Counted from the first letter of the stretch, positions 19,014 to 28,324 are shown. The stretch is 64,000 nt of DNA from Psychrobacillus soli (GCF_006861775.1 NZ_VDGG01000008.1:35520-99519), one strand, 5' to 3'. The notes: generated from the sequence alone by a model not told the origin. A program made the numbers and translations.

Positions 19014-22000
19014 CTAAAATTTCATTTTTATAGTAAGTATAAATTCGTCATCAATAATCTTATAATCTATAAAGCTATCAACAAATCCTAAATCGATTTT
19101 CAATATCTTTAATATTTTTAATAATCCCGATCCGCCCTCTGTACTAACTAACCTATAATCTAATTCGCTAATTACTTTTCTATTTTTTTCGATATTAGTC
19201 AAACGTTCTTCCAATGACTCATTTTCAAAGGAAACTTTATTTTTACACTCTAAAACAAAATGGTCGTCTTCTTCAATAAATTTCAAATGAACAGGAATTT
19301 CTTTTAACAGTCCACTTCTTTTAAAAATATTATCAAAGATAATTACAAATATATCTACGAAACCTCTTAGTTTTTTCCCTTCTATGGGTTGTGACAGTGA
19401 ATTTTCCACTTTAAATTTAATACTTTTATTCATATTAATTTTATTAGAAACTTCCAATCCGATTTCATAGGATAAATCTATATCAAACTCTTTAACATTC
19501 AGACCTTCACTTCTATTAAACCAACTAGAAACTTCATCAATTTCATGAGTCATATTTGTTTTCGTTTCAATAATTTTACGCTTCAAATCTGTCAGACTAC
19601 CTCTAACCTTAATATTTTCAATATCAACTAATAGCTGATCAAAATAGCTATTTATTAAATTTAAAAATTCACTAGTTATATACTTTTTTATCATTTCTAA
19701 ATTTCGCTCTGTTCTAAACCAAATATAATTAATTATGTGATCAATAAATTGATCTAAGCTCATTCCATTATTTAAGTTTAAAGAAATATATAAGCTATTT
19801 ATCATTCTTTTAGTAATAGTATAGTTAAAATATGAATCTTCTTTATAATTCGATTCTGTAGTAATTTGGACTTTTTCTTCTTTCAAACTCCCAACAATGT
19901 CATCGAAATTTTCAGAGAATTTATTCAGCGCTGATATAAATTTTTCTTTATTTAATTCATCTATAGGATCGACTAGTTCAATCAAATAGTCATTAGGTAC
20001 ATACTGGTTAGATATAGAATCTTTTATTGTAATTAATTTTGAACTTTCTAATGCTCCCCTTAACTGACCAACTAAAGTCCCATGTCTAATACCTACACTT
20101 AAATATCCATCTAAACCATATTCTTTACTGAAAACAAATTGGTCCCTTATTTCTTTTACCATACCTTCAAATATATCTATTTTTTCATTTTTAGGCATAG
20201 ATATTATATAAGAGTTCATCGAAAATTGGTAAACTTCATCTAGTAGTCCACCTTCTTTGTATTTAAAATTCTCAAACCTAACATAAGTTTCTTTTAAACT
20301 TCTTTTTAATAAATTTTTCAATCCATTTTCATCAATATAAATCTTACTTGTTTCAATTGCTCTTTTAACGGTTTTAATACGTTTAATTCTAGTAATTTCT
20401 TTAATTTCTTCAGTATAAACTTCTACATTATTAGAATCTATCTTAGCTAACAAATTACAAATAGCTATTCTTTCTTCCTCAGCTTCGTGTTCTGTATCAA
20501 TATTCCATAACTTTGAAAGCACATCAATAACACAAACTTCTTTTAAAAAATATATCAATTTATTTTTATCAAATATATTCAATTCTATTTCTTTTAACTC
20601 CGAAACTAATTCGACATCAAAACTATTTAAAAAATCTTCCAAAATATCACTGCGTAGTTCCTCTTTCTCTGAACCTACATATCTTGTAAACAACTCATAA
20701 ACTATAGGATAGTCGATATTGCTATTATCTTTATCGATAATCTCTAAGTGATCAAGAATCTCTTTCAAATCTACATCATCTATCAAGTTAAAACCTTCAA
20801 TAAAACTATCGATGATTACTTTGGTGGATTTTCCATATTCTCCTAAATGTTGATATATCTTGATTTTCTCTACCAATATTTCAAATTTTGATAATCTAGT
20901 ATTATCCAACTGAATAATATCATAAAATCTTAAAGCTTCCTCATAGTTTCCTACTCGTTGATTAATAACCGCTGTATATTTATTTTTTCTTTCATTAGAG
21001 ATATTTAATTTTTTAATTTTTTCTATGTTTTTAAATAAAAAAGCATTGTGTAAATCATTAGTTAGACTTTTTACGTTAGCAAATTTACGATTCAAAATCT
21101 TTTCTAATTTATTCTCAGGAAATATCTCGTTAAATATTTGAGGCTTCACTAACCAATAAAATTTAAATCCATCTGATACCCGACCATATTCTTTCACTTC
21201 TTGTAAATTTATTTTTGTTTGGAATGCCATTGCAATTAATTTCCATGCCCATATATTAAGAGAATAATCATATGATATTTTTATGATATCATCCAAATAT
21301 TCAATTTCATTTTTTTCTTGTTTATAAAAATTACAAAACAATTCAATAATTCTAGCTAATAGGCCTGTAAATTTGCGTTCTGTATCTTTTTTCATGTATA
21401 CAAGTGATTTCACATAAACTTCATAAAAATCAACACACCAAGGCTTTTCTTTTAATAACTCTTCACACAAAAGAATAGTCTTTTCATAATCTCCAAGAGT
21501 ATAACTATCGATAATTTCTATTGCTTTCAAATCTAGCTGATAGTCGTTTAGTTGACTATCTGTTATATACGGAAGAAAAAGATTTTTAAACTCGGGATCA
21601 TTAATGTTTCTTATATTTTCATATACATTACTAATAAATACTTCGTCTATTTCTTCGTTTTTTAAATAATTTAATAACACTTTCACAAAAGAATCATATC
21701 TATCCAACATTGGAAGCCTCGAATCTATTGCCAATAATACTCCTACGCTCTGGGATTGAATGTAATTGAGACTTAATTTGTTCGATAAGTATATTGCTAT
21801 ATCCGTTTCTAAATCCCCTTCAGCTAGCTCATAGATTGTTTTGTATACGTCTCTCTCATATTTACTAGGAGTAACAGTACCCTCTGCTTTAACGCTAAAA
21901 TGCTTTACTAAAAGCTTGTATAAGTCGGGAACATTACTATTTTCTAGAACTTTCGAACTGTATTCTTTTTGTTTATCAAATCCATAAAATTCTTGATAAA

Positions 22001-22412
22001 CCTTTAATTTAGTTTCTATAACCCACAAATTAATTCCGTATTTTTCTTCAAACTCCCCTAATAATTCTAATACCGGTTGAATTTCACCATGGAATAAAAA
22101 ATTAAAAATTTTAGCTTTATACTCTAATATTTCATTAATTTCCTTATGGATTTTTGAGAACACTCTTGAATGCCATAATAAATCTTTTTTAAAGTCATCA
22201 AGTTGATAATAATAATTTAACATTTTATTCATATTATCAAATGTTGGTGGAAATGCTTTATAAACTAATGATTTTCTAGAAATCGGATTATTAAATAATT
22301 TATCTACGGAACTGTTAACATCTTTAACCTTAGTTTTTCCTTTTATGAATTCTAAAGCGTATAGTGGGCCATTTTTTTTCATTTCTGATAAATAAAGTTT
22401 AATAACATTCAT
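19014..22412 (-). CDS. dtcA: Detocs sensor kinase DtcA: helical-repeat protein with histidine kinase end
   Basis: The 1132-residue protein is mostly alpha-helical repeat. TPR-like units are clearest around residues 485-540 (YEEALRFYDII, YQHLGEYGKSTKVI). The C-terminal ~190 residues look like a histidine kinase: phosphoacceptor His956 in MTHEIDEV, N-box Asn1028 in IIFDNIFKRSG, and G2-like GGSGLLKI (1093-1100). No clear DxG G1 box is visible. In known Detocs this protein senses infection and phosphorylates DtcB and DtcC. It has no transmembrane helix. It starts at ATG 22412 behind AAGGAG and is the first gene of the cassette. Confidence 0.82.
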   Translation of the reverse strand: MNVIKLYLSEMKKNGPLYALEFIKGKTKVKDVNSSVDKLFNNPISRKSLVYKAFPPTFDNMNKMLNYYYQLDDFKKDLLWHSRVFSKIHKEINEILEYKAKIFNFLFHGEIQPVLELLGEFEEKYGINLWVIETKLKVYQEFYGFDKQKEYSSKVLENSNVPDLYKLLVKHFSVKAEGTVTPSKYERDVYKTIYELAEGDLETDIAIYLSNKLSLNYIQSQSVGVLLAIDSRLPMLDRYDSFVKVLLNYLKNEEIDEVFISNVYENIRNINDPEFKNLFLPYITDSQLNDYQLDLKAIEIIDSYTLGDYEKTILLCEELLKEKPWCVDFYEVYVKSLVYMKKDTERKFTGLLARIIELFCNFYKQEKNEIEYLDDIIKISYDYSLNIWAWKLIAMAFQTKINLQEVKEYGRVSDGFKFYWLVKPQIFNEIFPENKLEKILNRKFANVKSLTNDLHNAFLFKNIEKIKKLNISNERKNKYTAVINQRVGNYEEALRFYDIIQLDNTRLSKFEILVEKIKIYQHLGEYGKSTKVIIDSFIEGFNLIDDVDLKEILDHLEIIDKDNSNIDYPIVYELFTRYVGSEKEELRSDILEDFLNSFDVELVSELKEIELNIFDKNKLIYFLKEVCVIDVLSKLWNIDTEHEAEEERIAICNLLAKIDSNNVEVYTEEIKEITRIKRIKTVKRAIETSKIYIDENGLKNLLKRSLKETYVRFENFKYKEGGLLDEVYQFSMNSYIISMPKNEKIDIFEGMVKEIRDQFVFSKEYGLDGYLSVGIRHGTLVGQLRGALESSKLITIKDSISNQYVPNDYLIELVDPIDELNKEKFISALNKFSENFDDIVGSLKEEKVQITTESNYKEDSYFNYTITKRMINSLYISLNLNNGMSLDQFIDHIINYIWFRTERNLEMIKKYITSEFLNLINSYFDQLLVDIENIKVRGSLTDLKRKIIETKTNMTHEIDEVSSWFNRSEGLNVKEFDIDLSYEIGLEVSNKINMNKSIKFKVENSLSQPIEGKKLRGFVDIFVIIFDNIFKRSGLLKEIPVHLKFIEEDDHFVLECKNKVSFENESLEERLTNIEKNRKVISELDYRLVSTEGGSGLLKILKILKIDLGFVDSFIDYKIIDDEFILTIKMKF

Positions 22413-23013
22413 CTATTTTCAATCTCCTTTTTTAATAATTGCTTAAACCTTTCAATCTTGATAAATCTATCTTAGCAATATTTTAAGCTCTACCTTAGAT
22501 CATTAAAATCCACTTACCTTTTCCACACAAAAAAATACCGGGATATTCTTACTTATTATATTAAGAAATATAAGAAGATGATATGAAAATGCAATTTCAG
22601 ACATTCTCTGAAGCGATTCAGAATAGATGCCGTACGTGACTAAGGTGAATATGATTAAGTAAATTACACAGAGGTCGAGTGATATGATAAAACAAAATGG
22701 AATACGTTGCACACAAGATCAAAAAGAAAAAATAATGAGGTGTATAATACCATCAAATAAAAGAAGCCGTGACGAAGATCTCAAAAGAGGAATCAAAATA
22801 AAAGTTTCGTTCCTCTGAAGTGTACATTCTCAATCTCTCCCTTTCTTTCTACTAGTCTGCACTCTAGTTTAAAAAACTTCACAATCTTGTTGATATTTTA
22901 ACATATATATCCAATATAAATAAATTTATTCTTAAAAAACATTAGATGGAGAGCAGGTGTAGTCATATCATTTTAAGATAATTCCTTTTCCTTTAACATA
23001 GCCTAGTATAAAT
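22413..23013. other. Upstream region of the Detocs cassette
   Basis: About 600 AT-rich bases without a gene I can support. An open frame on the minus strand (22503-22712, 69 codons) has a Cys/Phe-rich, protein-unlike composition and no ribosome site. The cassette promoter must lie here, but no single -35/-10 pair stands out. Confidence 0.4.
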
Positions 23014-23052
23014 ACAGCTACTAAAGGAATCACAAATTCCTTTAGCAGCTGT
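23014..23052 (-). terminator. Terminator-like hairpin of the first PfpI copy
   Basis: ACAGCTACTAAAGGAAT and ATTCCTTTAGCAGCTGT pair almost perfectly. The same hairpin follows the second PfpI copy at 34584-34627, so it belongs to the duplicated unit. Confidence 0.7.
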
Positions 23053-23164
23053 TTAAAGTTGTAGTAAATTATCGTTACTATTTGAAAAAGCTCCACAAAG
23101 CGTACTATAGAAAAAACTAATTCCCTATTCTTTTCTTCCTTATAACATTATTTTGACTGTATAA

Positions 23165-23676
23165 TTATTTTCCAAGCAAATTTAGAGATACACGATTAAA
23201 AGCAAGCATATCAGCAGGTGTTCGGCTTGTCACAAGTTGATTTTGGCAAACAACTATTTCTTCATCTCGGAACTTTGCACCAGCGTTTTCCAAATCAACG
23301 ATAATCGATTTATAACCTGTTGCTTCTCTACCAGCTAAGCTTTTTGCAGAAATAAGCAATTGCTGTCCGTGACAAATTGCAAAAACCGTTTTTTTATCAT
23401 CCATAAATGCTTTTGTGAATTCCACAAAACGGTCATCTTCACGCAAAAGATCTGGTGAGAATCCACCTGGGAGAAGAAGTGCATCGAAGTGCGCGAGTGA
23501 CACATCGTCTATTCTATAATTGATTGTGAGCGTTCGACCTTTCTTTCCTATTATTTCTACTCCCTCTTCTTTTTCAATGGTATAAACTTCGTGTCCAGCA
23601 TCTTCAAACGCTTTGCCGGTTCTGTAAATTTCGAGTCCTCGAACAAATTTGTAATCAATATCGCGATTTTCGCCAT
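23165..23676 (-). pseudogene. DJ-1/PfpI family gene, frameshifted copy
   Basis: The DJ-1/PfpI family includes intracellular protease/deglycase-like stress proteins such as YfkM. The body is well preserved, with the nucleophile elbow AICHGQQLLISA, LLLPGGFSPD and LENAG. The proper start ATGGCGAAAATC at 23676 is present behind AAAGGAGTG. One A is missing in the GCAAAGCG run (about 23612-23614), where the second copy reads GCAAAAGCG, so the N-terminal 22 codons are out of frame with the rest. The C-terminus also ends slightly differently (LNLLGK). Confidence 0.75.
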
Positions 23677-23783
23677 TTACTTGATACACTCCTTTTGTTT
23701 TTTGCAAATTAACTTGTTATGAAAACATTAATTTTCCAAAATAGAAAGAATACCCTCAAATGCAGTCTTGTTAGTAAAGCTTG
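23677..23783 (-). repeat. Duplicated tail of the lsr aldolase gene
   Basis: This stretch matches 35200-35310, the end of the aldolase gene plus the spacer to the second PfpI copy (shared words AGAAAGAATACC and AATGCAGTCT). It shows the duplication extends past the PfpI gene. The match stops where the CCTGTGTTAGA repeat begins. Confidence 0.65.
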
Positions 23784-23835
23784 CCTGTGTTAGACACAAC
23801 TTATAAACAATTCTGAATAGCTTCTAACGCAGGGA
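23784..23835. repeat. CCTGTGTTAGA inverted-repeat element, copy 1
   Basis: A short element with imperfect ends CCTGTGTTAGACAC and TTCTAACGCAGGGAG around a CAATTCTGAATAGC centre. Related copies lie at 26061, 33674 and (partial) 46737. It has no coding capacity. Its ends and size suggest a miniature mobile element or a structured intergenic repeat. Confidence 0.65.
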
Positions 23836-23989
23836 GCATACACTTTGTAGCTTATTTTAGTAAAGCTCGGGAGTCTGTTTCGATTCCTGTGGATTATACG
23901 ATGATTAAGCAAGTGAAAAAGCCTAGTGGGGCTATTGAAGTGTACCCTATAGAATAGACACTTAAAAAAGTCTATCCTATGGGGTACTT

Positions 23990-24448
23990 TTGTTTATAAT
24001 GAGTAAAAACAAGTTGGGGCGGATGAACATGACAATAAGATTATTTACTAAAAATGAAATAGACCTGCTGAAATGCAATCCTAATGTACAAGCAGTTAGT
24101 GAAAAAGGAATTACCTATACAGATGAATTTAAACGTAAATTTATTTCTGAGAATGAAATGGGGAAATTACCTCGTGCTATTTTTGAGGAAGCTGGCTTTG
24201 ATGTAGAGTTAATTGGTATGGAGCGTATTAAATCTGCAGGTAAGCGTTGGCGAGCTGCCTATCGTGAAAAAGGGATAGGCGGATTAGAAGATACGAGGAA
24301 AACGAATAATGGTCGGCCTTTAGAGAGAGAACTGAGTTTAGAGGAAAAATATGCACGCTTAGAGGTGCAGAATCGATTATTACAAGCAGAAAATGAACTC
24401 CTAAAAAAGCTCGATCTACTCGAAAGGCAGATGATAAAAAAGAGATAA
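23990..24448 (+). CDS. IS3-family transposase OrfA
   Basis: This protein of about 150 residues has a helix-turn-helix region (DEFKRKFISENEMGKLPRAIFEEAGF) and a C-terminal Leu-rich coiled coil (EEKYARLEVQNRLLQAENELLKK), typical of IS3 OrfA. A slippery C-TAA-AAA-AG run at 24401-24409 near its end would allow the -1 frameshift that makes the OrfAB transposase. The -1 frame continues without stop into orfB. The start may be the internal ATG of MNMTIRLF. The product probably still binds the ends but has no functional catalytic partner here. Confidence 0.8.
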   Translation: MFIMSKNKLGRMNMTIRLFTKNEIDLLKCNPNVQAVSEKGITYTDEFKRKFISENEMGKLPRAIFEEAGFDVELIGMERIKSAGKRWRAAYREKGIGGLEDTRKTNNGRPLERELSLEEKYARLEVQNRLLQAENELLKKLDLLERQMIKKR

Positions 24449-25246
24449 AACTCATAACCGAGCAGAAATTTCAATTGATCCACGACACGATTGAAAAATA
24501 TCAATTAAAGCGAGTGATCCGTTTTCTGTGTGAATTAATTGGCGTATCTCGCTCGGGCTACTACAACTATTTCACTGAAAAAGCAATACAAAACCGTGAA
24601 GAGCGCAAGTTAGCTGATGAAGAAATAAAAGAAATTATTCTAAAAGCGTTTCATTTCCGCCGTCGAAAAAAAGGTGCACGTCAGATAAAAATGACGTTAG
24701 AAAATCAGTATTCCATTACATATAACCTAAAACGAATTCGTCGTATTATGAAAAAGTTTGATATCGTTTGTCCAATTCGAAAAGCGAATCCTTATAGAAG
24801 AATGGCAAAGGCGACACAGGAACATCGAACATTACCAAATCTATTAAATCGCCAGTTTAAGCAAGGAGTCATTGAAAATAACACTAGATATCGCCCTAAA
24901 TACATTAAAGAAATTAAAGAAGAATGGTAGAAAACTAGCTGAGGGTGCATTCATCCATTCAGATCAAGGCTTTCACTATACAAATCCTCAATTCCAAAAG
25001 CTTCTAAAGAAAATGGGATTAGGTCAATCCATGTCACGTCGTGGCAACTGTTGGGATAACGCACCACAAGAATCATTCTTTGGACATTTTAAGGATGAAA
25101 TACATATTAAGTCATGCGAAACATTAGAAGATGTAATACGAGAAATTAAGAGTTATATGACCTATTACAATCATTATCGGGGTCAGTGGAACTTAAAAAA
25201 GATGACGCCTGCACAATACAGACATCGTCTTCTTCAAGTTGCCTAA
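24449..25246 (+). pseudogene. IS3-family transposase OrfB, internally deleted
   Basis: The N-terminal part (LIHDTIEKYQLKRVIRFLCELIGVSRSGYYNY, HTH_21 region) reads to a stop at about 24930. The C-terminal DDE part (FIHSDQGFHYT with the second Asp; CWDNAPQESFFGHFK with the Glu) continues in another frame from about 24872. Compared with family members, about 45 codons containing the first catalytic Asp (D-x-TY region) are missing at about 24870. Both the deletion and the frame change inactivate it. Confidence 0.8.
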
Positions 25247-25371
25247 GGTTTTTTTAAAATGTCCTTTACAAAGGGTACACTTTACTAAGCCGGGGTTTGT
25301 AATTTATTTTGAGCAGACTACGGTGTTTGTTACGCCGGATGAAGAGAAGATTAGACAGATGAAGAAATGTG

Positions 25372-25418
25372 AAAAGGTTATCAAAACGGCTTTGTTAGTC
25401 GCTTTGATAACCTTTTTT
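25372..25418 (+). terminator. Strong intrinsic terminator
   Basis: AAAAGGTTATCAAA and TTTGATAACCTTTTTT form a perfect stem around a GC-containing loop, directly after the displaced rqcH tail. It was probably the native terminator of the donor rqcH gene. Confidence 0.8.
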
Positions 25419-25560
25419 GAAAAACTATGAATGATTGATAAACGGTAGATAAAAAGAATTTACTATTCCTTTTGCCCTATTATCCTCTAAAACCAGATTA
25501 TTTTTACCTATTCAGATAATTCCACTTGCATTCCTCTCTTACATTCTTTATTTTTCTACA

Positions 25561-25753
25561 GAATTATAAGCAAGAGCTGGAAGGACGTTATAATACCTAT
25601 GTTTCTATTGAACAGGCAATTAGCAATTACAAAGATAATAGTGAGGAATCATTGTATAGGTTGTTTACATTAGATTATGGAAAAAGAACCACAAAGGCTG
25701 CTATCGAATGGTGCGATTTTACTCTTGATAAGCTTTCTACGAAGGTGGATTAA
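25561..25753 (+). pseudogene. C-terminal remnant, possibly of a PadR-type regulator
   Basis: The open frame NYKQELEGRYNTYVSIE...LDYGKRTTKAAIEWCDFTLDKLS resembles, from memory, the C-terminal effector-sensing helix of PadR-family regulators. The N-terminal winged-helix domain is absent, and the frame upstream (from 25526) is non-homologous. It overlaps the start of the DUF4188 fragment by one base, as a regulator-target pair would. The assignment is tentative. Confidence 0.4.
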
Positions 25754-26001
25754 TGATGGTCAAACAAATTTTTACTGGGAGTTACACGGTTGATAATACG
25801 GAGGATATTGTAGTTTTCATAATTGGCATGAGGATGAACAAGCGACTTGCAATTCAGAAGTGGTTACCCGTTTTTAACACCATGCCTGGGATGATTAAAG
25901 AGCTTTATGTGAACAAAGAGGAACTATACCAATATGCCTCACTATGGCTTAGGAAAGGCATTGAACCATACTCCCGTTACGGTAGAACAAAATTCTGCTA
26001 G
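25753..26001 (+). pseudogene. Truncated DUF4188-type protein
   Basis: The first ~57 residues (FTGSYTVDNTED, VVFIIGMRMNKRLAIQKWLPVFNTMPGMIKELY) match the N-terminus of DUF4188 proteins of about 150 residues, as I remember them. After VNKEELYQ the sequence departs from the family and ends early. Only a fragment remains, so it is probably non-functional. Confidence 0.5.
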
Positions 26002-26060
26002 TAAACGACTAAAAAAATATTGTATAGTGCCTGGCACCCGACAAAATAATTAGTGAAGTT

Positions 26061-26125
26061 TCCCTGTGTTAGACACAATTCAAAACAATTCAGAATAGCG
26101 TCCGAGTTTTTTCTAACACAGGGAC
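26061..26125. repeat. CCTGTGTTAGA inverted-repeat element, copy 2
   Basis: This is the best-preserved copy. The ends TCCCTGTGTTAGA and TCTAACACAGGGA are a perfect 13-base inverted repeat around CACAATTCAAAACAATTCAGAATAGCGTCCGAG. A TGCCTGGCACCCGAC fragment of another repeat lies just upstream. Confidence 0.75.
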
Positions 26126-26216
26126 ATATTCTCAACTACTGAAGTCACGAGTGTACAGGCACAAATTAATCAAAACACAAGGTCCTGCCTTAACATACAT
26201 ACAGGACCTCGCATAT

Positions 26217-26969
26217 TTATTTCAGAATGGTTGTTTTTAAAAATTCCTGCGTTCGCTCCTCTTTCGGATGGCTGAAAAATTGCTCAGGGTTGCCGCGTTC
26301 GACAATTTTTCCATCGTGCATATAAACGATCCAATCCGCGACTTCTTTAGCAAAATCCATTTCATGGGTAACAACAACCATTGTCATTCCTTCTTCAGCC
26401 AATTCTTTCATGGTTGTTAAAACCTCTCCCACAAGCTCAGGATCGAGTGCCGATGTTGGCTCATCAAAAAGCATAATTTCTGGTTCCATCGCAAGTGCTC
26501 TAGCAATCGCCACCCGTTGCTTTTGCCCGCCTGATAGTTTACTAGGATAGACATCTAACTTATCCTCCAAGCCTACTTTATTTAGTAATTGTTTTGCTTT
26601 CGAGATAGCCTCCTCTTTGGCAACACCCTTTACCATGATAGGAGCTTCGATAATATTTTCCAAAACAGTTTTGTGTGTGAATAAGTTGAAATGCTGAAAC
26701 ACCATTCCTACCTTCTCCCTAATCTTATTGAGGTTATCGGTATTTGGGTCGACTTCTTTTCCTTTAATAATAATATTGCCGCTATCCTTTTTTTCTAAAA
26801 AATTCAAACAGCGAAGGAGAGTACTTTTTCCTGAGCCGCTCGCTCCTATTAAACAAACAACATCGCTCTCGTAAACGGTCAAATCGATACCTTTTAATAC
26901 ATGTAAATCTCCAAATGATTTATTCAATTGATTTATTTTGATCATTTCCTTTGTATCCAATGATCTCAT
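26217..26969 (-). CDS. Polar amino acid ABC transporter ATPase
   Basis: This ~250-residue ATPase of the GlnQ/HisP family energises amino acid import. Motifs are Walker [11 protein letters not shown]-loop QHFNLF, signature [15 protein letters not shown], Walker [14 protein letters not shown] and H-loop VVTHEM. Start choice is unclear: ATG 26969 directly abuts AGGAG, TTG two codons in has better spacing, and [12 protein letters not shown] (26945) is where family similarity begins. Its permease and binding-protein partners upstream are both broken, so this intact ATPase may be orphaned. Confidence 0.85.
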   Translation of the reverse strand: MRSLDTKEMIKINQLNKSFGDLHVLKGIDLTVYESDVVCLIGASGSGKSTLLRCLNFLEKKDSGNIIIKGKEVDPNTDNLNKIREKVGMVFQHFNLFTHKTVLENIIEAPIMVKGVAKEEAISKAKQLLNKVGLEDKLDVYPSKLSGGQKQRVAIARALAMEPEIMLFDEPTSALDPELVGEVLTTMKELAEEGMTMVVVTHEMDFAKEVADWIVYMHDGKIVERGNPEQFFSHPKEERTQEFLKTTILK

Positions 26970-26976
26970 CTCCTAT

Positions 26977-27495
26977 CTGTCACTTACTGCTAATTTCAGT
27001 TCAATTCGTTTCACTACGAATGTCAACAGCGCCACTAGCAATAAATAGTAGACTGCTACAATGAGTAAATAGGTCATTTCGTCAAAATTATTGGACCCTA
27101 GTGTTGTCGCCACATTGAACAGCTCATTCATGGAAATAAATGCGGCTAACGAAGAATCCTTTAAACCGATGATAAATTGGTTGCCTAAAGGCGGCAGCGC
27201 TCGGCGGAATGCCTATGGAAGAATAAGCCTTCTTAATGTCAGTACTTTTGTCATCCCCAAAGAGCGCCCTGCCTCCATCTGCCCTTTATCGACTCCCTGT
27301 ATCGTTCCTCGAAGGATTTCCGAAATATATGCTCCATTATGTAACGCCAAGGCCAAGGAAGCGGCCCAGAAATCAGGAAGGAGGAAAAGCCCGCTAATTC
27401 CAAAGTAAAGGATAAATATTTGAACAATCAGTGGTGTTCCGCGGACTAAATAGACATATGCATCTGAAATGAATTCTAATGCTTTTATTTTAGAG
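26977..27495 (-). pseudogene. Polar amino acid ABC permease, truncated and nonsense-mutated
   Basis: On the minus strand the frame reads YVYLVRGTPLIVQIFILYFGISG...HNGAYISEILRGTIQGVDKGQMEAGRSLGM, then ...RLILP, then TAG, then AFRRALPPLGNQFIIGLKDSSLAAFIS. This is the HisM/GlnP permease fold with its EAA loop. The TAG (about 27224) stands where the family has Gln (LPQA). About 60 N-terminal residues are missing, and the reading frame meets a stop upstream near the binding-protein end. The gene is dead. Confidence 0.8.
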
Positions 27496-27543
27496 TAAAA
27501 AACTTGGCAATGTATCTACTTCCTTTCTTGCGATAGCGTTGGC

Positions 27544-28324
27544 TCATTCCGGTTTTTTGGTAATGTCCTCACCAAAATATTTGATGCTGATCTCACTTAG
27601 TGTTCCATCTTGCCGGAGCTGCTCCAGTGCTTCATCTACACGCTTCAATAGTTTTGGGTTATCCTGAGGCAGCACGATGGCTTGTTCGCTACGCTCAATT
27701 AACTGCTGCTCTTTAATCTCAAACCCTTCCTTTGCAGCATTTTTTCCGGTAAAAAAATCGGTGATTACCGCATCATGACGTCCGCTGTTTAACGCTTGTA
27801 AAGCTGTAATATCGCTGTCATATGCTTTTATTTTGTCTGTATACTCAGCCGCTGTATCAGCATAAGTCGAACCTTTTGCTACAGCTACTTCTTTTCCCGC
27901 TAAATCATCGACAGTCTTAATCTCACTGTCCGGTCTAGTAAAAATTTGCGGACCAGAATAATAGTAGGGAGTAGTAAAAGAAACATGTTTGCTCCGCTGC
28001 GGATTAATCGTGTGGCTAGCAACAGCTGCATCCGCACACCCTGTTTTTACCCCTTCTTACAATCCCTTTGAATTTAATTCGCTTCTGAACTGGCTTAAAC
28101 CCCATTTCTTTTGCAATGGCTTCGCCAACCTCAATATCAAAGCCTGACATGGTGAGATCATCATTCATATAACTAAATGGCCTAAACTCACCAGAAGCAG
28201 CAAAAACAAATTGACCTTTATGTATTAGTTTGGATCCGTCGGCAAGCTTCTCCTTCTCGGCACAAGCAGATAAAAAGCAGACCACGATCAAACCAAAAAC
28301 CAATATAAACTTTTTATTTAACCA
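27544..28324 (-). pseudogene. Amino acid ABC substrate-binding lipoprotein, frameshifted
   Basis: It begins MWLNKKFILVFGLIVVCFLSACAEK, a lipoprotein signal with lipobox LSAC. SBP_bac_3 motifs follow (GEFRPFSYMND, SGFDIEVGEAIAKEMG). After KFKGIV one extra base (about 28059-28061) shifts the frame. Removing it restores EGVKTG...VASHTINPQRSKHVSFTTPYYY through EDITKKPE. With the broken permease this shows decay of the whole import operon. Confidence 0.8.

Larger units (their letters stand above)
23935..25284 (+). mobile_element. Defective IS3-family insertion sequence
   Basis: A 1350-base element with imperfect terminal inverted repeats (TTGAAGTGTACCC at the left, GGGTACACTTTA at the right), flanked by a 3-base CTA target duplication (23932-23934, 25285-25287). 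It carries an orfA/orfB pair with an A6G slippage site. A large hairpin just inside the left end (about 23943-23988, TACCCTATAG / CTATGGGGTA) may block outside transcription. orfB has an internal deletion, so the copy cannot transpose alone. Confidence 0.85.
23850..25370 (+). pseudogene. Second, diverged rqcH 3' end, split by an IS
   Basis: Bases 23850-23934 and 25285-25370 join to encode AYFSKARES...[23 protein letters not shown]...TPDEEKIRQMKK, the last ~57 codons of rqcH. Differences are largely synonymous (V to M, L to V and R to Q changes are also seen). The original stop is lost and the frame runs on to 25430. The join is interrupted exactly at GGGGCTA by the IS with a CTA duplication. 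This looks like an orthologous 3' end left at the far side of an insertion, not a recent tandem copy. Confidence 0.8.

Noticed and set aside
22503-22712. 69-codon minus-strand open frame upstream of dtcA
   Set aside because: No ribosome site, no recognisable family, and a Phe/Cys/Ile-rich translation of AT-rich DNA. It is probably non-coding upstream sequence.
27091-27408. 105-codon + strand open frame inside the ABC permease region
   Set aside because: It is the antisense of the degraded permease; the minus-strand reading has clear family motifs.
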